Source: JADJOM01 sp046327715
GTDB taxonomy: Bacteria; Gemmatimonadota; Gemmatimonadetes; Gemmatimonadales; GWC2-71-9
Assembly (NCBI GenBank): GCA_046327715.1
Contig: JAXLXY010000008.1
Location: 124,001-188,000, forward strand
Reading direction: 5' to 3'
DNA: 64,000 nt
A program made the translations under genes and the position numbers. Position 1 is the stretch's first letter. The number at the start of each line of letters is the position of its first letter. Below are positions 15,217 through 23,940 of this stretch, piece after piece. The notes beneath the pieces were generated by a model. The model was not told where the DNA came from, searched no databases, and saw nothing but the letters and a program-made list of their open reading frames with translations.

Positions 15217-16704
15217 TCAGCCCAGGAGGGTCGCCTCCGCCGTCAGGCCGGCCGGTGGCCCCTCCCGGTGCTTGGGCAGACTCACCGTGAACACGGTGCC
15301 CCGGCCCGGCCGACTCTGGACCGCGATCGTGCCCCCGTGGGCCTCCGCGATCCACTTGGTGATCGCGAGGCCGAGACCGGCACCCGGCCGGGCGCCCGTC
15401 CGGGTGCGCGCCGTGTCCACCCGGTAGAACCGGTCGAAGATGTACGGCAGGTGCGCTGCCGGGATCCCGATGCCGTCGTCGCCCACGATGATCGCGGCGG
15501 TCTCCTCCTGGTCCACCAGCGCCAGGCTGACCTTGCCGCCGCTCGGCGTGTACTTGATCGCGTTGGTCACCAGGTTCAGCAGCAGCTGGCGGATCCGGCT
15601 GCCATCCACCGCCACCACCACCGGTGTCGGCGGCAGCTCGGTGCGGACCGCGATCCCCGGCTCCTCCCCCAGGATGCCGGCGGTCTCCGAGGCCTCGCTC
15701 ACCAGGTCGCGGAGGTCGAGCGGTGCGACGGCCAGCGCGGCCCCGCCCTCATCGGCGCGGGCGAGCGTGAGCAGGTTGTCCACCATCTCGCTCATCCGGT
15801 GGATCTCCCCCAGCACCTCCTCCAGCGCCTGCAGCCCCTCGGTGGTCGCGCCGGGATCGGTCATCGCCCGCTCCACTCCCGCGCGCAGCACCATGAGCGG
15901 CGTCTTGAGCTCGTGGCTGGCGTCCGCCGTGAACTGGTGCAGGCTCTCGAAGCTCTGTTCCAGCCGGGCCAGCATGCGGTTCATGGTGGCGGCGAGCCGT
16001 GCCAGCTCGTCGGCGGAGACCGGCAGCTCCACCCGCCGGTGCAGGCTCCGGCCGTCGGTGATCGCCTCGATCTCGTCGACCATCCCCTCCAGGGGCCGCA
16101 GGCTCGCGTCCGCGAGCACGTACCCGAGCCCGATGCTGCCGATCAGGATCACCGGGGCGATGACCAGCATGGCCTGCAGCAGCTGCTCCGGCCCGAAGGG
16201 GACCGCCGCGAGCGGGGCGGCCACGAAGATGGTGGCGGGATGGGCCCAGACCCCCGGGAGCGGCACCCGGGCATACCGCACCAGCTGCCCGTCGTCCGCC
16301 AGGTCCACCACGCCGGTCCGCACCGCGTCGAGCGGCTGGCCGTCGTCGGTCGCGAGCAGCCGGGCCACGGCCCCGAGGGACAGCGGCTTGGCGATGGCGT
16401 TGCGGTAGATGGGGGCGCGGTCGGGGTCGAAGACGACGACCAGGTCGCGGATGCCGTCGAGGTAGCCGCCCACGGCGCTGAAGCCCAGGCCAGGCGTCTC
16501 GCCCGGGGCGAGGCTTCGGCCGAGCTGGCGCTGGTAGCCGATGAAATACTGCGCGGCGAGGTTGCCCTCGAGACTCAGCCGCTCGTCGAGCTCCCGGACG
16601 CTCGACCGCTGCCGCTCGAAGTAGAGCGCGCCGCCGAAGGCCGCGATCGAGGCCAGCAGGGCCACGGCGTACCAGACGGTGAGCCGGCGGCGGATGGAAG
16701 ACAT
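15217..16704 (-). CDS. Membrane sensor histidine kinase
   Basis: 495 aa, classical OmpR-partner layout: first helix (residues 8-24), periplasmic sensor of about 150 residues, second helix at about 178-198 followed by HAMP (ADASLRPLEGMVDEIEAI) and HisKA with the phospho-acceptor His264 in ADASHELKTPLMVLR. The HATPase part has the N box (LLLNLVTNAIKYTP), G1 (VGDDGIGI), F (IFDRFYRVD) and G2 (GAGLGLAITK). It starts 5 bp behind the response regulator and is the last gene of a long minus-strand series. Ligand unknown. Confidence 0.93.
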   Translation of the reverse strand: MSSIRRRLTVWYAVALLASIAAFGGALYFERQRSSVRELDERLSLEGNLAAQYFIGYQRQLGRSLAPGETPGLGFSAVGGYLDGIRDLVVVFDPDRAPIYRNAIAKPLSLGAVARLLATDDGQPLDAVRTGVVDLADDGQLVRYARVPLPGVWAHPATIFVAAPLAAVPFGPEQLLQAMLVIAPVILIGSIGLGYVLADASLRPLEGMVDEIEAITDGRSLHRRVELPVSADELARLAATMNRMLARLEQSFESLHQFTADASHELKTPLMVLRAGVERAMTDPGATTEGLQALEEVLGEIHRMSEMVDNLLTLARADEGGAALAVAPLDLRDLVSEASETAGILGEEPGIAVRTELPPTPVVVAVDGSRIRQLLLNLVTNAIKYTPSGGKVSLALVDQEETAAIIVGDDGIGIPAAHLPYIFDRFYRVDTARTRTGARPGAGLGLAITKWIAEAHGGTIAVQSRPGRGTVFTVSLPKHREGPPAGLTAEATLLG

Positions 16705-16709
16705 GGCGC

Positions 16710-17378
16710 CTAGGCCTTGATCACGTACCCGACGCCGCGGACGGTATGGATGAGGCGCGTGGCCTGGCCATGGTCCACCTTCTTGCGCAGCCGGTTGATC
16801 ACCACGTCCACGATGTTGGTGCCGGGATCGAAGTGATAGTCCCAGGCGTACTCGGTGATCAGCGTCCGCGACATCACGCGGCCAGCGTGGCGCATGAGGT
16901 ACTCGAGGACGGCGTATTCCTTCGGGGTCAGCTCGAGGCGCCGCCCGGCGCGGGTCACCTCCCGGGTCCCGAGGTCGAGCTCCAGGTCGCCGATGCGCAG
17001 CGCGCGCGGCGCCAGCTGCTTGGGCCGGCGGCCCAGCGCCTCCACCCGGGCCAGGAGCTCCTCGAAGGCGAACGGCTTGGTGACGTAGTCGTCGGCGCCG
17101 GAGCGGAGCGCCTGGACCTTGAAGTCCAGGGCGTCCTGGGCCGTGAGCACCAGGATCGGCATCGTGTTGCCCCGGTCGCGCAGGGTGCGCAGCACCTCGA
17201 GCCCCGTCATCCCCGGGAGCCGGAGGTCCAGGATGAGCAGGTCGAAGGTCCCGTGGGTGGCCGATTCCAGCGCCTCGGCGCCGTCGGCGACCAGCTCCAC
17301 CTGGAAGCCCTGCTCGGTGAGGCCGCGGTGCACGTACTGCCCGACGGTGCGGTCGTCCTCGACCAGGAGGATCTTCAT
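16710..17378 (-). CDS. OmpR-family response regulator
   Basis: 222 aa. Receiver domain with acidic pair Glu7/Asp8/Asp9, phospho-acceptor Asp51 in LLILDLRLPGMTG, LTAQDA and Lys at YVTKPF. C-terminal winged-helix domain of OmpR type: LTPKEYAVLEYLMRHAGRVMSR and VVINRLRKKVDH, ending TVRGVGYVIKA. It overlaps the upstream kinase gene by 4 bp and lies 5 bp before the downstream one, so it is sandwiched between two kinases, either or both of which may phosphorylate it. Target genes are unknown; the adjoining sugar ABC importer is the obvious candidate. Confidence 0.94.
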   Translation of the reverse strand: MKILLVEDDRTVGQYVHRGLTEQGFQVELVADGAEALESATHGTFDLLILDLRLPGMTGLEVLRTLRDRGNTMPILVLTAQDALDFKVQALRSGADDYVTKPFAFEELLARVEALGRRPKQLAPRALRIGDLELDLGTREVTRAGRRLELTPKEYAVLEYLMRHAGRVMSRTLITEYAWDYHFDPGTNIVDVVINRLRKKVDHGQATRLIHTVRGVGYVIKA

Positions 17379-18922
17379 GCCGGCGCCCCCGGCTCGAGCG
17401 AGGCCGGCCGCCGGGCGATGGGGAGGAACACCCGGAAGGTGGAGCCGCGCCCCGGCTGGCTCTCGACCTCGATGCGGCCGCCGTGCTCGGCCACGATGCC
17501 GTAGCAGACCGACAGCCCGAGCCCGGTGCCGCGGCCCGGCGGCTTGGTGGTGAAGAAGGGCTCGAAGATCTTGGCCACCTCGGTGCGCGGGATCCCCACC
17601 CCGGTGTCCGCGATGTGGATCTCCACCTCGTCGGCGTGCACTGTCCCCGGGAGGGTGCGCACCGTGAGGCTGCCGCCGTGCTCCATCGCGTCGAGTGCGT
17701 TCAGCATGATGGCCATGAACACCTGGATCAGCTGCTCCGCGTTGGCGTGGACCATGGGCAGGGTCTCGCACAGGTCCCGGGTCATCTCGATCCGCTTGAA
17801 GCGCTCGTGGTGCTTGATGAGGAAGAGGGTGTCCTCGACGATCGCGGTCACGTTGACCGGTCCCTTCGCCTTGCCCTTGGGGCGGCTGAAGTCGAGCAGG
17901 CCGTCGACGATCCCCTCGCACCGCTGGACTTCCTTGTCGATGATCTCGAGGTACTCCTGCATCCCCGCCCGCTGGCCGGCGGGGAGGTCGTCCTCCACCC
18001 GGTTCTCCAGCGCCGCGACGCACGCCCCGATGGTCGCCAGCGGGTTGTTGATCTCGTGCATGATACCCGCGGCCAGCTGGCCGATCGCGGCCAGCTTCTC
18101 GCTCTGCAGGATCCGCTGCCCCGCCACGTGGGCCTCGGTGACGTCCTCGCCGATGGTGATGACGTGGGTGATGGTCTCGCCGTCCTGCCGCATGGGGATC
18201 TTGCTGATGCGGTAGTACTTGGTCTCGCCGCCGACCGCCACCTCGAGCTCCATCTGCCGCCCCTGCCCGGTGCGGAAGACGTCGTCGAACTCCTCCCGCA
18301 GCTGCTCGGCATTCTGCCGGGTGAGCACGTCGAACACCGGGCGCCCCACCACCTCGTCGCGGCGCAGGCCCTGGGTCCCCATCTCGCGCTTGCGGTTCCA
18401 GATCTGGATCCGGTACTCGCGGTCCACGACGTACAGGCCCACCGGCAGGCAGTCGATCACCAGGGTGATGAAGCGGCGCTGTTCCTCGATCTCGCGGGAC
18501 CGGAGCGCCACCTCGTAGGCGAGGTCCTCCGACAGCTCGATCGAGGCCAGGAACGGGGCGAGGATGTCGGCCACGATCGGCAGCAGCGCGCCGTCGCCGG
18601 CGCCGGCGGGGGTGACCTCGAGCACCCCGAGGCGCTCCCCCTCGTGCAGCAGCGGGAGGCGCAGCGTCTCCGGGGCCACCTCGGGCAGCACCGCGAAGGA
18701 GCGGCTGGTGCGCCGGCCCGCCGCGGGCACCGGCGCCGTGATGGCCCGCAGGGTGGTGGCGTTCGGTTCCCGCAGCCACAGCTGCACCGCCTGCGCCCCC
18801 AGCCCGGCCCGGAGCACCTCCGCCACGGTGCCCAGGGTCTCCTCGGCCGCCAGCCCGGTGTTGAGCAGCCGCGCGATTCGCCCCACCAGCGCCAGCCCCT
18901 CGCCCTGCTCGACTCCTTGCAT
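17375..18922 (-). CDS. Cytoplasmic GAF-PAS histidine kinase
   Basis: 515 aa without membrane segments. Residues 1-150 look like a GAF domain, 160-280 a PAS domain (VIDCLPVGLYVVDREYRIQIWN). HisKA has His289 in LAAGIMHEINNPLATIG, and the HATPase domain contains IADTGVGIP, KIFEPFFTTKPPGRGTGLGLSVCYGIV. The NtrB-like layout is usually coupled to soluble signals. It starts only 17 bp after the malG-type permease gene and overlaps the response regulator by 4 bp, so it may be co-transcribed with the sugar importer. Signal unknown; cross-talk with the second, membrane kinase on one regulator is possible. Confidence 0.92.
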   Translation of the reverse strand: MQGVEQGEGLALVGRIARLLNTGLAAEETLGTVAEVLRAGLGAQAVQLWLREPNATTLRAITAPVPAAGRRTSRSFAVLPEVAPETLRLPLLHEGERLGVLEVTPAGAGDGALLPIVADILAPFLASIELSEDLAYEVALRSREIEEQRRFITLVIDCLPVGLYVVDREYRIQIWNRKREMGTQGLRRDEVVGRPVFDVLTRQNAEQLREEFDDVFRTGQGRQMELEVAVGGETKYYRISKIPMRQDGETITHVITIGEDVTEAHVAGQRILQSEKLAAIGQLAAGIMHEINNPLATIGACVAALENRVEDDLPAGQRAGMQEYLEIIDKEVQRCEGIVDGLLDFSRPKGKAKGPVNVTAIVEDTLFLIKHHERFKRIEMTRDLCETLPMVHANAEQLIQVFMAIMLNALDAMEHGGSLTVRTLPGTVHADEVEIHIADTGVGIPRTEVAKIFEPFFTTKPPGRGTGLGLSVCYGIVAEHGGRIEVESQPGRGSTFRVFLPIARRPASLEPGAPA

Positions 18923-18939
18923 GCCCCTCCACCCCTCCG

Positions 18940-19752
18940 TCAACGGAAGCCCGTCAGCTGGATCCCCCGAATGAAATACCGCTGCGCGAGCAGAAAGACC
19001 AGCAGCAGCGGCAGCGCGGCGGCCACCGCCGCCGCCATCTGGAAGGGCCAGTTGCTGGCGTAGAAGCCGTGGAATGCCGCCACCCCCACCTCCACCGTGC
19101 GCCGGTCCAGCGAGCGGGTCGCGATCAGCGGCCACAGGTAGCTCTTCCAGGCGTCCACGAAGGCGAACAGCCCCAGCGTGGCCAGCGCCGGCCGGACCGC
19201 AGGCAACGCCACGTGCCGGAAGATGGCGAACTCCCCCGCCCCGTCGAGCCGGGCAGCGTCCTCGAGCTCCCGCGGCACGGCCTGGAAGGCCTGCCGCAGC
19301 AGGAAGATCCCCCACACCGAGACCAGCTCGGTGCTCACCAGGCCGTGCACCGTGTCCACCCAGCCCAGCCGGTGCAGCAGCAGGAACCGCGGGATGAGCA
19401 GCACCACGCCCGGCACCATCAGCAGGCCCAGGGTGGCGGCGAACAGCCGTCGCCGGCCCGGGAACTCCAGCCGCGCGAAGGCATACCCCGCCGCCGCTGA
19501 TGTAGCCAGCTGCCCGAGCACTACCCACCCCGCGAAGACGAAGGTATTGAGGAAGAATCGCGCGAACGGCAGCGCCGTGAGCGCCGCGGGGTAGTTGCGC
19601 CACTGCGGCGAGGCCGGGAGCAGGGGCGCCGGCTGCCGGAAGACCTCGAACTCGTCCATCAGCGAGGTGGACAGCATCACGGCGAACGGCGCGAGCATCG
19701 CCGCACCGAGCAGCGCGGCCGCCACCCATCCGAGCGCGCGCCGGGGCGTCAT
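18940..19752 (-). CDS. Sugar ABC transporter permease, MalG type
   Basis: 270 aa, six membrane helices. The cytoplasmic EAA loop that docks on the ATPase is ELEDAARLDGAGEFAIFRHVALPAVRP. FHGFYASNWPFQMAAAV and the C-terminal FLLAQRYFIRGIQLTGF are typical of carbohydrate importer 1 (CUT1) permeases. It starts 3 bp after the MalF-type gene. Imports a sugar or oligosaccharide with the binding protein and ATPase encoded next to it. Substrate not readable. Confidence 0.92.
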   Translation of the reverse strand: MTPRRALGWVAAALLGAAMLAPFAVMLSTSLMDEFEVFRQPAPLLPASPQWRNYPAALTALPFARFFLNTFVFAGWVVLGQLATSAAAGYAFARLEFPGRRRLFAATLGLLMVPGVVLLIPRFLLLHRLGWVDTVHGLVSTELVSVWGIFLLRQAFQAVPRELEDAARLDGAGEFAIFRHVALPAVRPALATLGLFAFVDAWKSYLWPLIATRSLDRRTVEVGVAAFHGFYASNWPFQMAAAVAAALPLLLVFLLAQRYFIRGIQLTGFR

Positions 19753-19755
19753 CGG

Positions 19756-21603
19756 CTACACCAGTTCCACCCGGCGGCCGAGCCACCGGAACTGGAGCCA
19801 GGTCAGGCCGAGCAGCAGCAGGAGCAGCACGAGGCTCATGGCGCTCGCCGTCCCGAAGCGGAGGAACTCCCACGCCTCCTGGTAGATCCGGTACACGGCC
19901 ACGTCGGTGGCGTGCAGCGGTCCGCCCTCCGTCATCACCGCCACGTACGTGAAGACCTGGAAGGACCCGATGATCCCGGTCACCAGGACGAAGAGGACGG
20001 TCGGCCGGAGCAGCGGGAGCGTCACCCAGAGGAAGCGCGCCACGGGGCCGGCCCCGTCCATCCGGGCGGCGTCGTGGTAGTGGCCGGGGATGGCCTGCAG
20101 CCCGCCCAGGAAGACCACCATCTGGTAGCCGACCTGCACCCAGACCGACAGGAGCATCAGCGCGAGGAGCGCGGTCCGCGGCTCGCCCAGCCAGTCCGGG
20201 CCCGCGACCCCGGCGGCCCGGAGGAGGGTGTTGAGCAGTCCCGTCTCCGGCTGGTAGATCCACTGCCACACCAGGGCGACGGCCACCACCGAACTCACGA
20301 ACGGAAGGAACAGCAGGGCACGGAGCACCCGCACCTGGAGGCCCGAGCGGTCGAGGATGACCGCCGCCACCAGGGCCAGCGCGACCGTCACCGGCACGTG
20401 CAGGGCATAGAGCGCCGTCACGCCGAGGGAGTGCAGGAACCGGCCGTCGGTGAGGATGGCCCGGAAGTTGTCGAGCCCCACGAACACCCGCGCCTCGCCG
20501 ACGAGGTCCCACCGGTGGAAGGCGAGCACCAGCGTGAAGCACGCCGGCAGGAAGGAGAACAGCAGCAGGTGCACCATGGCCGGCGCCAGGAACGCCCACG
20601 CCGTCAGGGTGGCCTCGAGGCGTGCGGGGTTGGCTCCCCCCCGACCCGCCCAGCCCGTGAAGGCCAGCGCCAGCACGGCGAGGACGGCCCAGGCGAGCAG
20701 CTCGGCGGGCAGGGTGCCAAGGTCCGCCTCGTAGGGGCGCACCTGGAAGGCGAGCCCGCGCTGGGTGCGCGGTGTGGCGGCCACGATGCGCGCCCGGGCC
20801 ACGCCGGCGCTGTCGTCCCGCTCCACGACGCCGCCCCCCAGCGGTCGCGGGAGGGGGTGCACCGCGGCGCCGGCCCCGATCTCAGGGAGCCGCGACTGGG
20901 TGACGCCCGGGGCCGTCGCGGCCATCTCCACCAGCTGGGCCAGCGTCGTGAGCCGCGTGTCGGTGGCCTCGACCGCGGTGCGCCGCGCGCTCACCCCCAG
21001 GTCCAGCGCCAGCAGGACCGCCGCCACCCCGGCCAGGAGCGGCAGGGCGCGCGCCCAGCGTTCCCGGCCGCCGCGCTCGGCCACCGCGCCGACGAGCACC
21101 ACCAGCAGCGCGGCCAGGATCGTGAGCAGGCCGGCGTGCACGGAGGCCACGCGACCGGGCACGGTGTCCCAGGCGGCAGCCCAGCCCTTGAGGGTCCACT
21201 GGTCGCGGTCGAGGAACGGCACCACCGCCACCCGTGTGCGGGCATGCCGCGCGATGAACCCCTCGCTGCCCTGCTCCAGGCTCCGGATCAGTGAGTCCGG
21301 CAGGGGCAGCAGCCCGATGGTATCCGCGAGCAGCGGCGCCTGGCCGAACGAAAGCTGGAAGCCCCCGGGCCAGATGGAGGAGCCGGCCAGCGCATTCGCC
21401 CCGGAGAGGAGCCGCCGTGCGTCGTAGCTCACCCCGCCGGGCGGCGTCACCACCGCGAGGTACGCCGCGCCCTGCCGGGCGAGCGCGAGGTTCGCCTCGT
21501 CCCGCACCACCCTCTCGGCCGCGCGCGCCGAGTACCATTGCCCGCCCAGCGCGAACAGCGCAATCACCGGGCCGAGCGCGACCGCCCACCGGGGGCCGCT
21601 CAT
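19756..21603 (-). CDS. Sugar ABC transporter permease, MalF type, with a long N-terminal membrane/periplasmic extension
   Basis: 615 aa, roughly twice the usual size. Residues 335-615 are the standard CUT1 permease with EAA loop GHYHDAARMDGAGPVARF (507-524). Residues 1-325 are extra: a helix at 7-23, a soluble stretch of about 130 residues, two helices at 156-175 and 186-204, another soluble stretch (205-300) and a helix at 303-318. E. coli MalF has a periplasmic loop but not this layout. The extension resembles a two-lobed extracytoplasmic sensor. ATG at 21603 overlaps the binding-protein stop by 4 bp, so the whole length belongs to the reading frame. No internal start with a ribosome site was obvious. 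Confidence 0.88.
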   Translation of the reverse strand: MSGPRWAVALGPVIALFALGGQWYSARAAERVVRDEANLALARQGAAYLAVVTPPGGVSYDARRLLSGANALAGSSIWPGGFQLSFGQAPLLADTIGLLPLPDSLIRSLEQGSEGFIARHARTRVAVVPFLDRDQWTLKGWAAAWDTVPGRVASVHAGLLTILAALLVVLVGAVAERGGRERWARALPLLAGVAAVLLALDLGVSARRTAVEATDTRLTTLAQLVEMAATAPGVTQSRLPEIGAGAAVHPLPRPLGGGVVERDDSAGVARARIVAATPRTQRGLAFQVRPYEADLGTLPAELLAWAVLAVLALAFTGWAGRGGANPARLEATLTAWAFLAPAMVHLLLFSFLPACFTLVLAFHRWDLVGEARVFVGLDNFRAILTDGRFLHSLGVTALYALHVPVTVALALVAAVILDRSGLQVRVLRALLFLPFVSSVVAVALVWQWIYQPETGLLNTLLRAAGVAGPDWLGEPRTALLALMLLSVWVQVGYQMVVFLGGLQAIPGHYHDAARMDGAGPVARFLWVTLPLLRPTVLFVLVTGIIGSFQVFTYVAVMTEGGPLHATDVAVYRIYQEAWEFLRFGTASAMSLVLLLLLLGLTWLQFRWLGRRVELV

Positions 21604-22871
21604 GGGTCCGTTTCCGCGAGCAGCCGGTCGATGTCGGCCGCCGCGGCAGCCAGCGCCTCGTGGAGCGGCCGGCCCGCCAGCAGCACCTCGTCGAGCGCCT
21701 GGGGCAGCCGGTTCTCGACCTCGCGCCAGCCCCGCACACGCGCCCCCCATGGCACCCGGGCCCCGGGCATGGCGGCCAGGAAGACCTGCTCCCACCCCAG
21801 GCTGTCCGCCGCGGCCACCTCGGCGGCGAGGCGGCTCACCGCGGAGAGTTCGAGCCCCTGCTCCACCCGGACGCGCTGCGCGGCGGTATCCGCGAGCGCC
21901 GCCGCGAGGCGCACGGCCAGGCGCCGGCGCTCCACCGTTGCGGGCACCGCCCAGCCCGACGCATACACCACGGTGGCCGGCGCCACGCCGGCGGCGTGCG
22001 GGATCGGCGCAAAGCCGATGTCGAGCCGGCCATCCCGGACGTAGGGGCGGAAGCGCGGCAGCCAGAAGTGCCCCGTCGTCAGCATGGCCACCCGGCCCGA
22101 GTTGAACAGCCGGAACTGGTCGCCGAGGCTGCGGCGCAGGGTCATCACGCGGGGCACGATGCTGTCGCGCGCCACCCAGTCGAGGTACCACCGGAGCGCC
22201 CGTTCGGTGGCCGGGCTGTCCAGGCACCCCGAGGCCGATCGGCCGTCGGGGCACAGCACGTCGCCGCCCCCGGACCAGACCCAGGGGATCCACAGGAACA
22301 CCCGGCGATCGAAGACGGTCCCCCACTGGTCCACCATGCCGTCCCCATCGGTATCACGGGTGAGGGTGCGTGCCGCCGCGAGGAACTCGTCCCAGGTCCA
22401 GTCGCCGCTGGGCGGCGTCAGGCCGGCCTCGAGGAAGAGGCGCCGGTTGTACACCACCACCATCGGGCTGTAGCCCTTGGGGAAGGCCACCAGCTTCCCG
22501 CCCCGCGTGAAGATGGCGCGGACCTGGGGCTCCCACGCCGCGGTGTCGAGTCCCACCCGGGCCGCGTAGGGCGCCAGGTCGAGCAGCACGCCGCGGTCGG
22601 CAAAGGCCGGCACGTCGATGTTGTCGAGCAGGAAGACGTCGGGCGGTGCGGCAGCCGCGATCGAGGTGAGCACCTGCTCGCGGTACTCCGCCTGGGTGCT
22701 GATGGCGTCGTTCACCACCCGCACCCCGGGGTTGGCGGCCTCGAAGGCGCGGAGGTTCCGCGCCTCGATGCGCTGCTCCATGTCGTCGGCCCACGACGAG
22801 AGGCGCAGGGTGCTCGGAGTGGGCCGGCCGCAGCCGGCGCAGAGCAGGAGGAGCGCGACGGAACGGATCAC
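21600..22871 (-). CDS. Sugar ABC transporter substrate-binding lipoprotein
   Basis: 423 aa, extracellular solute-binding family 1. SVALLLLCAGCG is a lipoprotein signal (Cys14). Binding-protein landmarks: TLRLSSWADDMEQRIEARNLRAFEAANPGVRV, PPDVFLLDNIDVPAFADRGVLLDL and LVAFPKGYSPMVVVYNRRLFLEAGL. A loop DTDGDGMVDQWG is an EF-hand-like calcium site, often seen in this family. It overlaps both neighbours by 4 bp. Captures a carbohydrate in the periplasm for the two permeases; the adjoining glycosidase genes point to an oligosaccharide or trehalose-like sugar, but this is inference. Confidence 0.92.
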   Translation of the reverse strand: MIRSVALLLLCAGCGRPTPSTLRLSSWADDMEQRIEARNLRAFEAANPGVRVVNDAISTQAEYREQVLTSIAAAAPPDVFLLDNIDVPAFADRGVLLDLAPYAARVGLDTAAWEPQVRAIFTRGGKLVAFPKGYSPMVVVYNRRLFLEAGLTPPSGDWTWDEFLAAARTLTRDTDGDGMVDQWGTVFDRRVFLWIPWVWSGGGDVLCPDGRSASGCLDSPATERALRWYLDWVARDSIVPRVMTLRRSLGDQFRLFNSGRVAMLTTGHFWLPRFRPYVRDGRLDIGFAPIPHAAGVAPATVVYASGWAVPATVERRRLAVRLAAALADTAAQRVRVEQGLELSAVSRLAAEVAAADSLGWEQVFLAAMPGARVPWGARVRGWREVENRLPQALDEVLLAGRPLHEALAAAAADIDRLLAETDP

Positions 22872-23893
22872 GGCAGCCGCCGCCCCGCCGCGTCGAACCA
22901 GTGGAGCTGCGCGGGATCGGCGGTGACGCCGACGGTGGCGCCATCGGTGAGGGGGGCCTGGCCCGGCACCCGGGCCACGACCACCCGCCCGCCGATCGCG
23001 AGGTGCACCAGCGTCTCGCTGCCCAGCCGCTCCACCAGGGTCACCGCGCCCGGCGCGCCGTCCGGCCCGAGGTGGAGCGCCTCGGGCCGGAGGCCGCAGG
23101 TCGCCGCCCCGGCTGGCCCCGGGCCGGGGACCAGCGCGGTGCCCGCCGGCTCCACGTCGAGCGGGAGCAGGTTCATCCCCGGAGTGCCCAGGAACCGGGC
23201 CACGAAGGTCGTGGCGGGCCGGTCGTAGAGCTCGGCCGGCGTCCCCTGCTGCTCCACCCGTCCCTCACGCAGCACCACGATGCGATCGGCCATGGTGAGC
23301 GCCTCGACCTGGTCGTGGGTCACGTACAGCATCGTCGCGTGGAGCTGCCGCTGCACCCGCAGCAGCTCGGTGCGCAGCTCGCTGCGGAGCGCGGCATCGA
23401 GGTTGGAGAGCGGCTCATCGAGCAGGAAGGCCTCGGGCTCGCGCACCAGCGCGCGCCCCAGCGCCACGCGCTGCCGCTGGCCGCCCGACAGCTGCGCCGG
23501 GTGGCGCTCCAGCAGGTCGGCCAGGCCGAGGAGCTCCGCGACCCGGCGGATCCGAGGTCCCCGGTCCACGGCGGGCACCCGGCGCATCCGCAGCGGAAAG
23601 GCGAGGTTCTCGCGGACCGTCAGGTGCGGGTAGAGCGCGTAGTTCTGGAAGACCATGGCCAAGTTGCGGTCGCCCGGCGGCGTGGTGGTCACGTCGCGGC
23701 GGCCGATGAGCACCCGGCCCCGGTCCGGCAGCTCGAGCCCCGCCACCAGCCGCAGCGCCGTGCTCTTGCCGCAGCCGGACGGACCCAGGAGCACCACGAA
23801 GCTCCCGTCCGCGACCTCGAAGGTGCAGTCGGTGAGCGCGGGAACCGCCGGGGGATAGACGCGGGTGAGGTCCTGGAGGGTGATGGAGGCCAT
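22868..23893 (-). CDS. Sugar ABC transporter ATPase, MalK/UgpC type
   Basis: 341 aa. Walker A GPSGCGKST, Q-loop FQNYALYPHLTV, signature LSGGQRQRVALGRAL, Walker B AFLLDEPLSNLD and switch His in YVTHDQVEALTMADRI. The C-terminal 100 residues form the OB-like regulatory domain of MalK proteins. First gene of a run ATPase, binding protein, MalF, MalG, kinase, regulator, kinase. It is divergent from an aldehyde dehydrogenase gene with 47 bp between the starts. The ATPase comes first in the operon. Confidence 0.94.
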   Translation of the reverse strand: MASITLQDLTRVYPPAVPALTDCTFEVADGSFVVLLGPSGCGKSTALRLVAGLELPDRGRVLIGRRDVTTTPPGDRNLAMVFQNYALYPHLTVRENLAFPLRMRRVPAVDRGPRIRRVAELLGLADLLERHPAQLSGGQRQRVALGRALVREPEAFLLDEPLSNLDAALRSELRTELLRVQRQLHATMLYVTHDQVEALTMADRIVVLREGRVEQQGTPAELYDRPATTFVARFLGTPGMNLLPLDVEPAGTALVPGPGPAGAATCGLRPEALHLGPDGAPGAVTLVERLGSETLVHLAIGGRVVVARVPGQAPLTDGATVGVTADPAQLHWFDAAGRRLP

Positions 23894-23940
23894 GCCGCCT
23901 GTAAGTTGCCGCCGCCGGACCCCGGCGCAAGATTGCAGGC

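Noticed and set aside
17375..20599. Very long minus-strand frame joining permease region to the GAF-PAS kinase
   Set aside because: The part before 18922 is a shifted frame over malG and malF; no domain is present.
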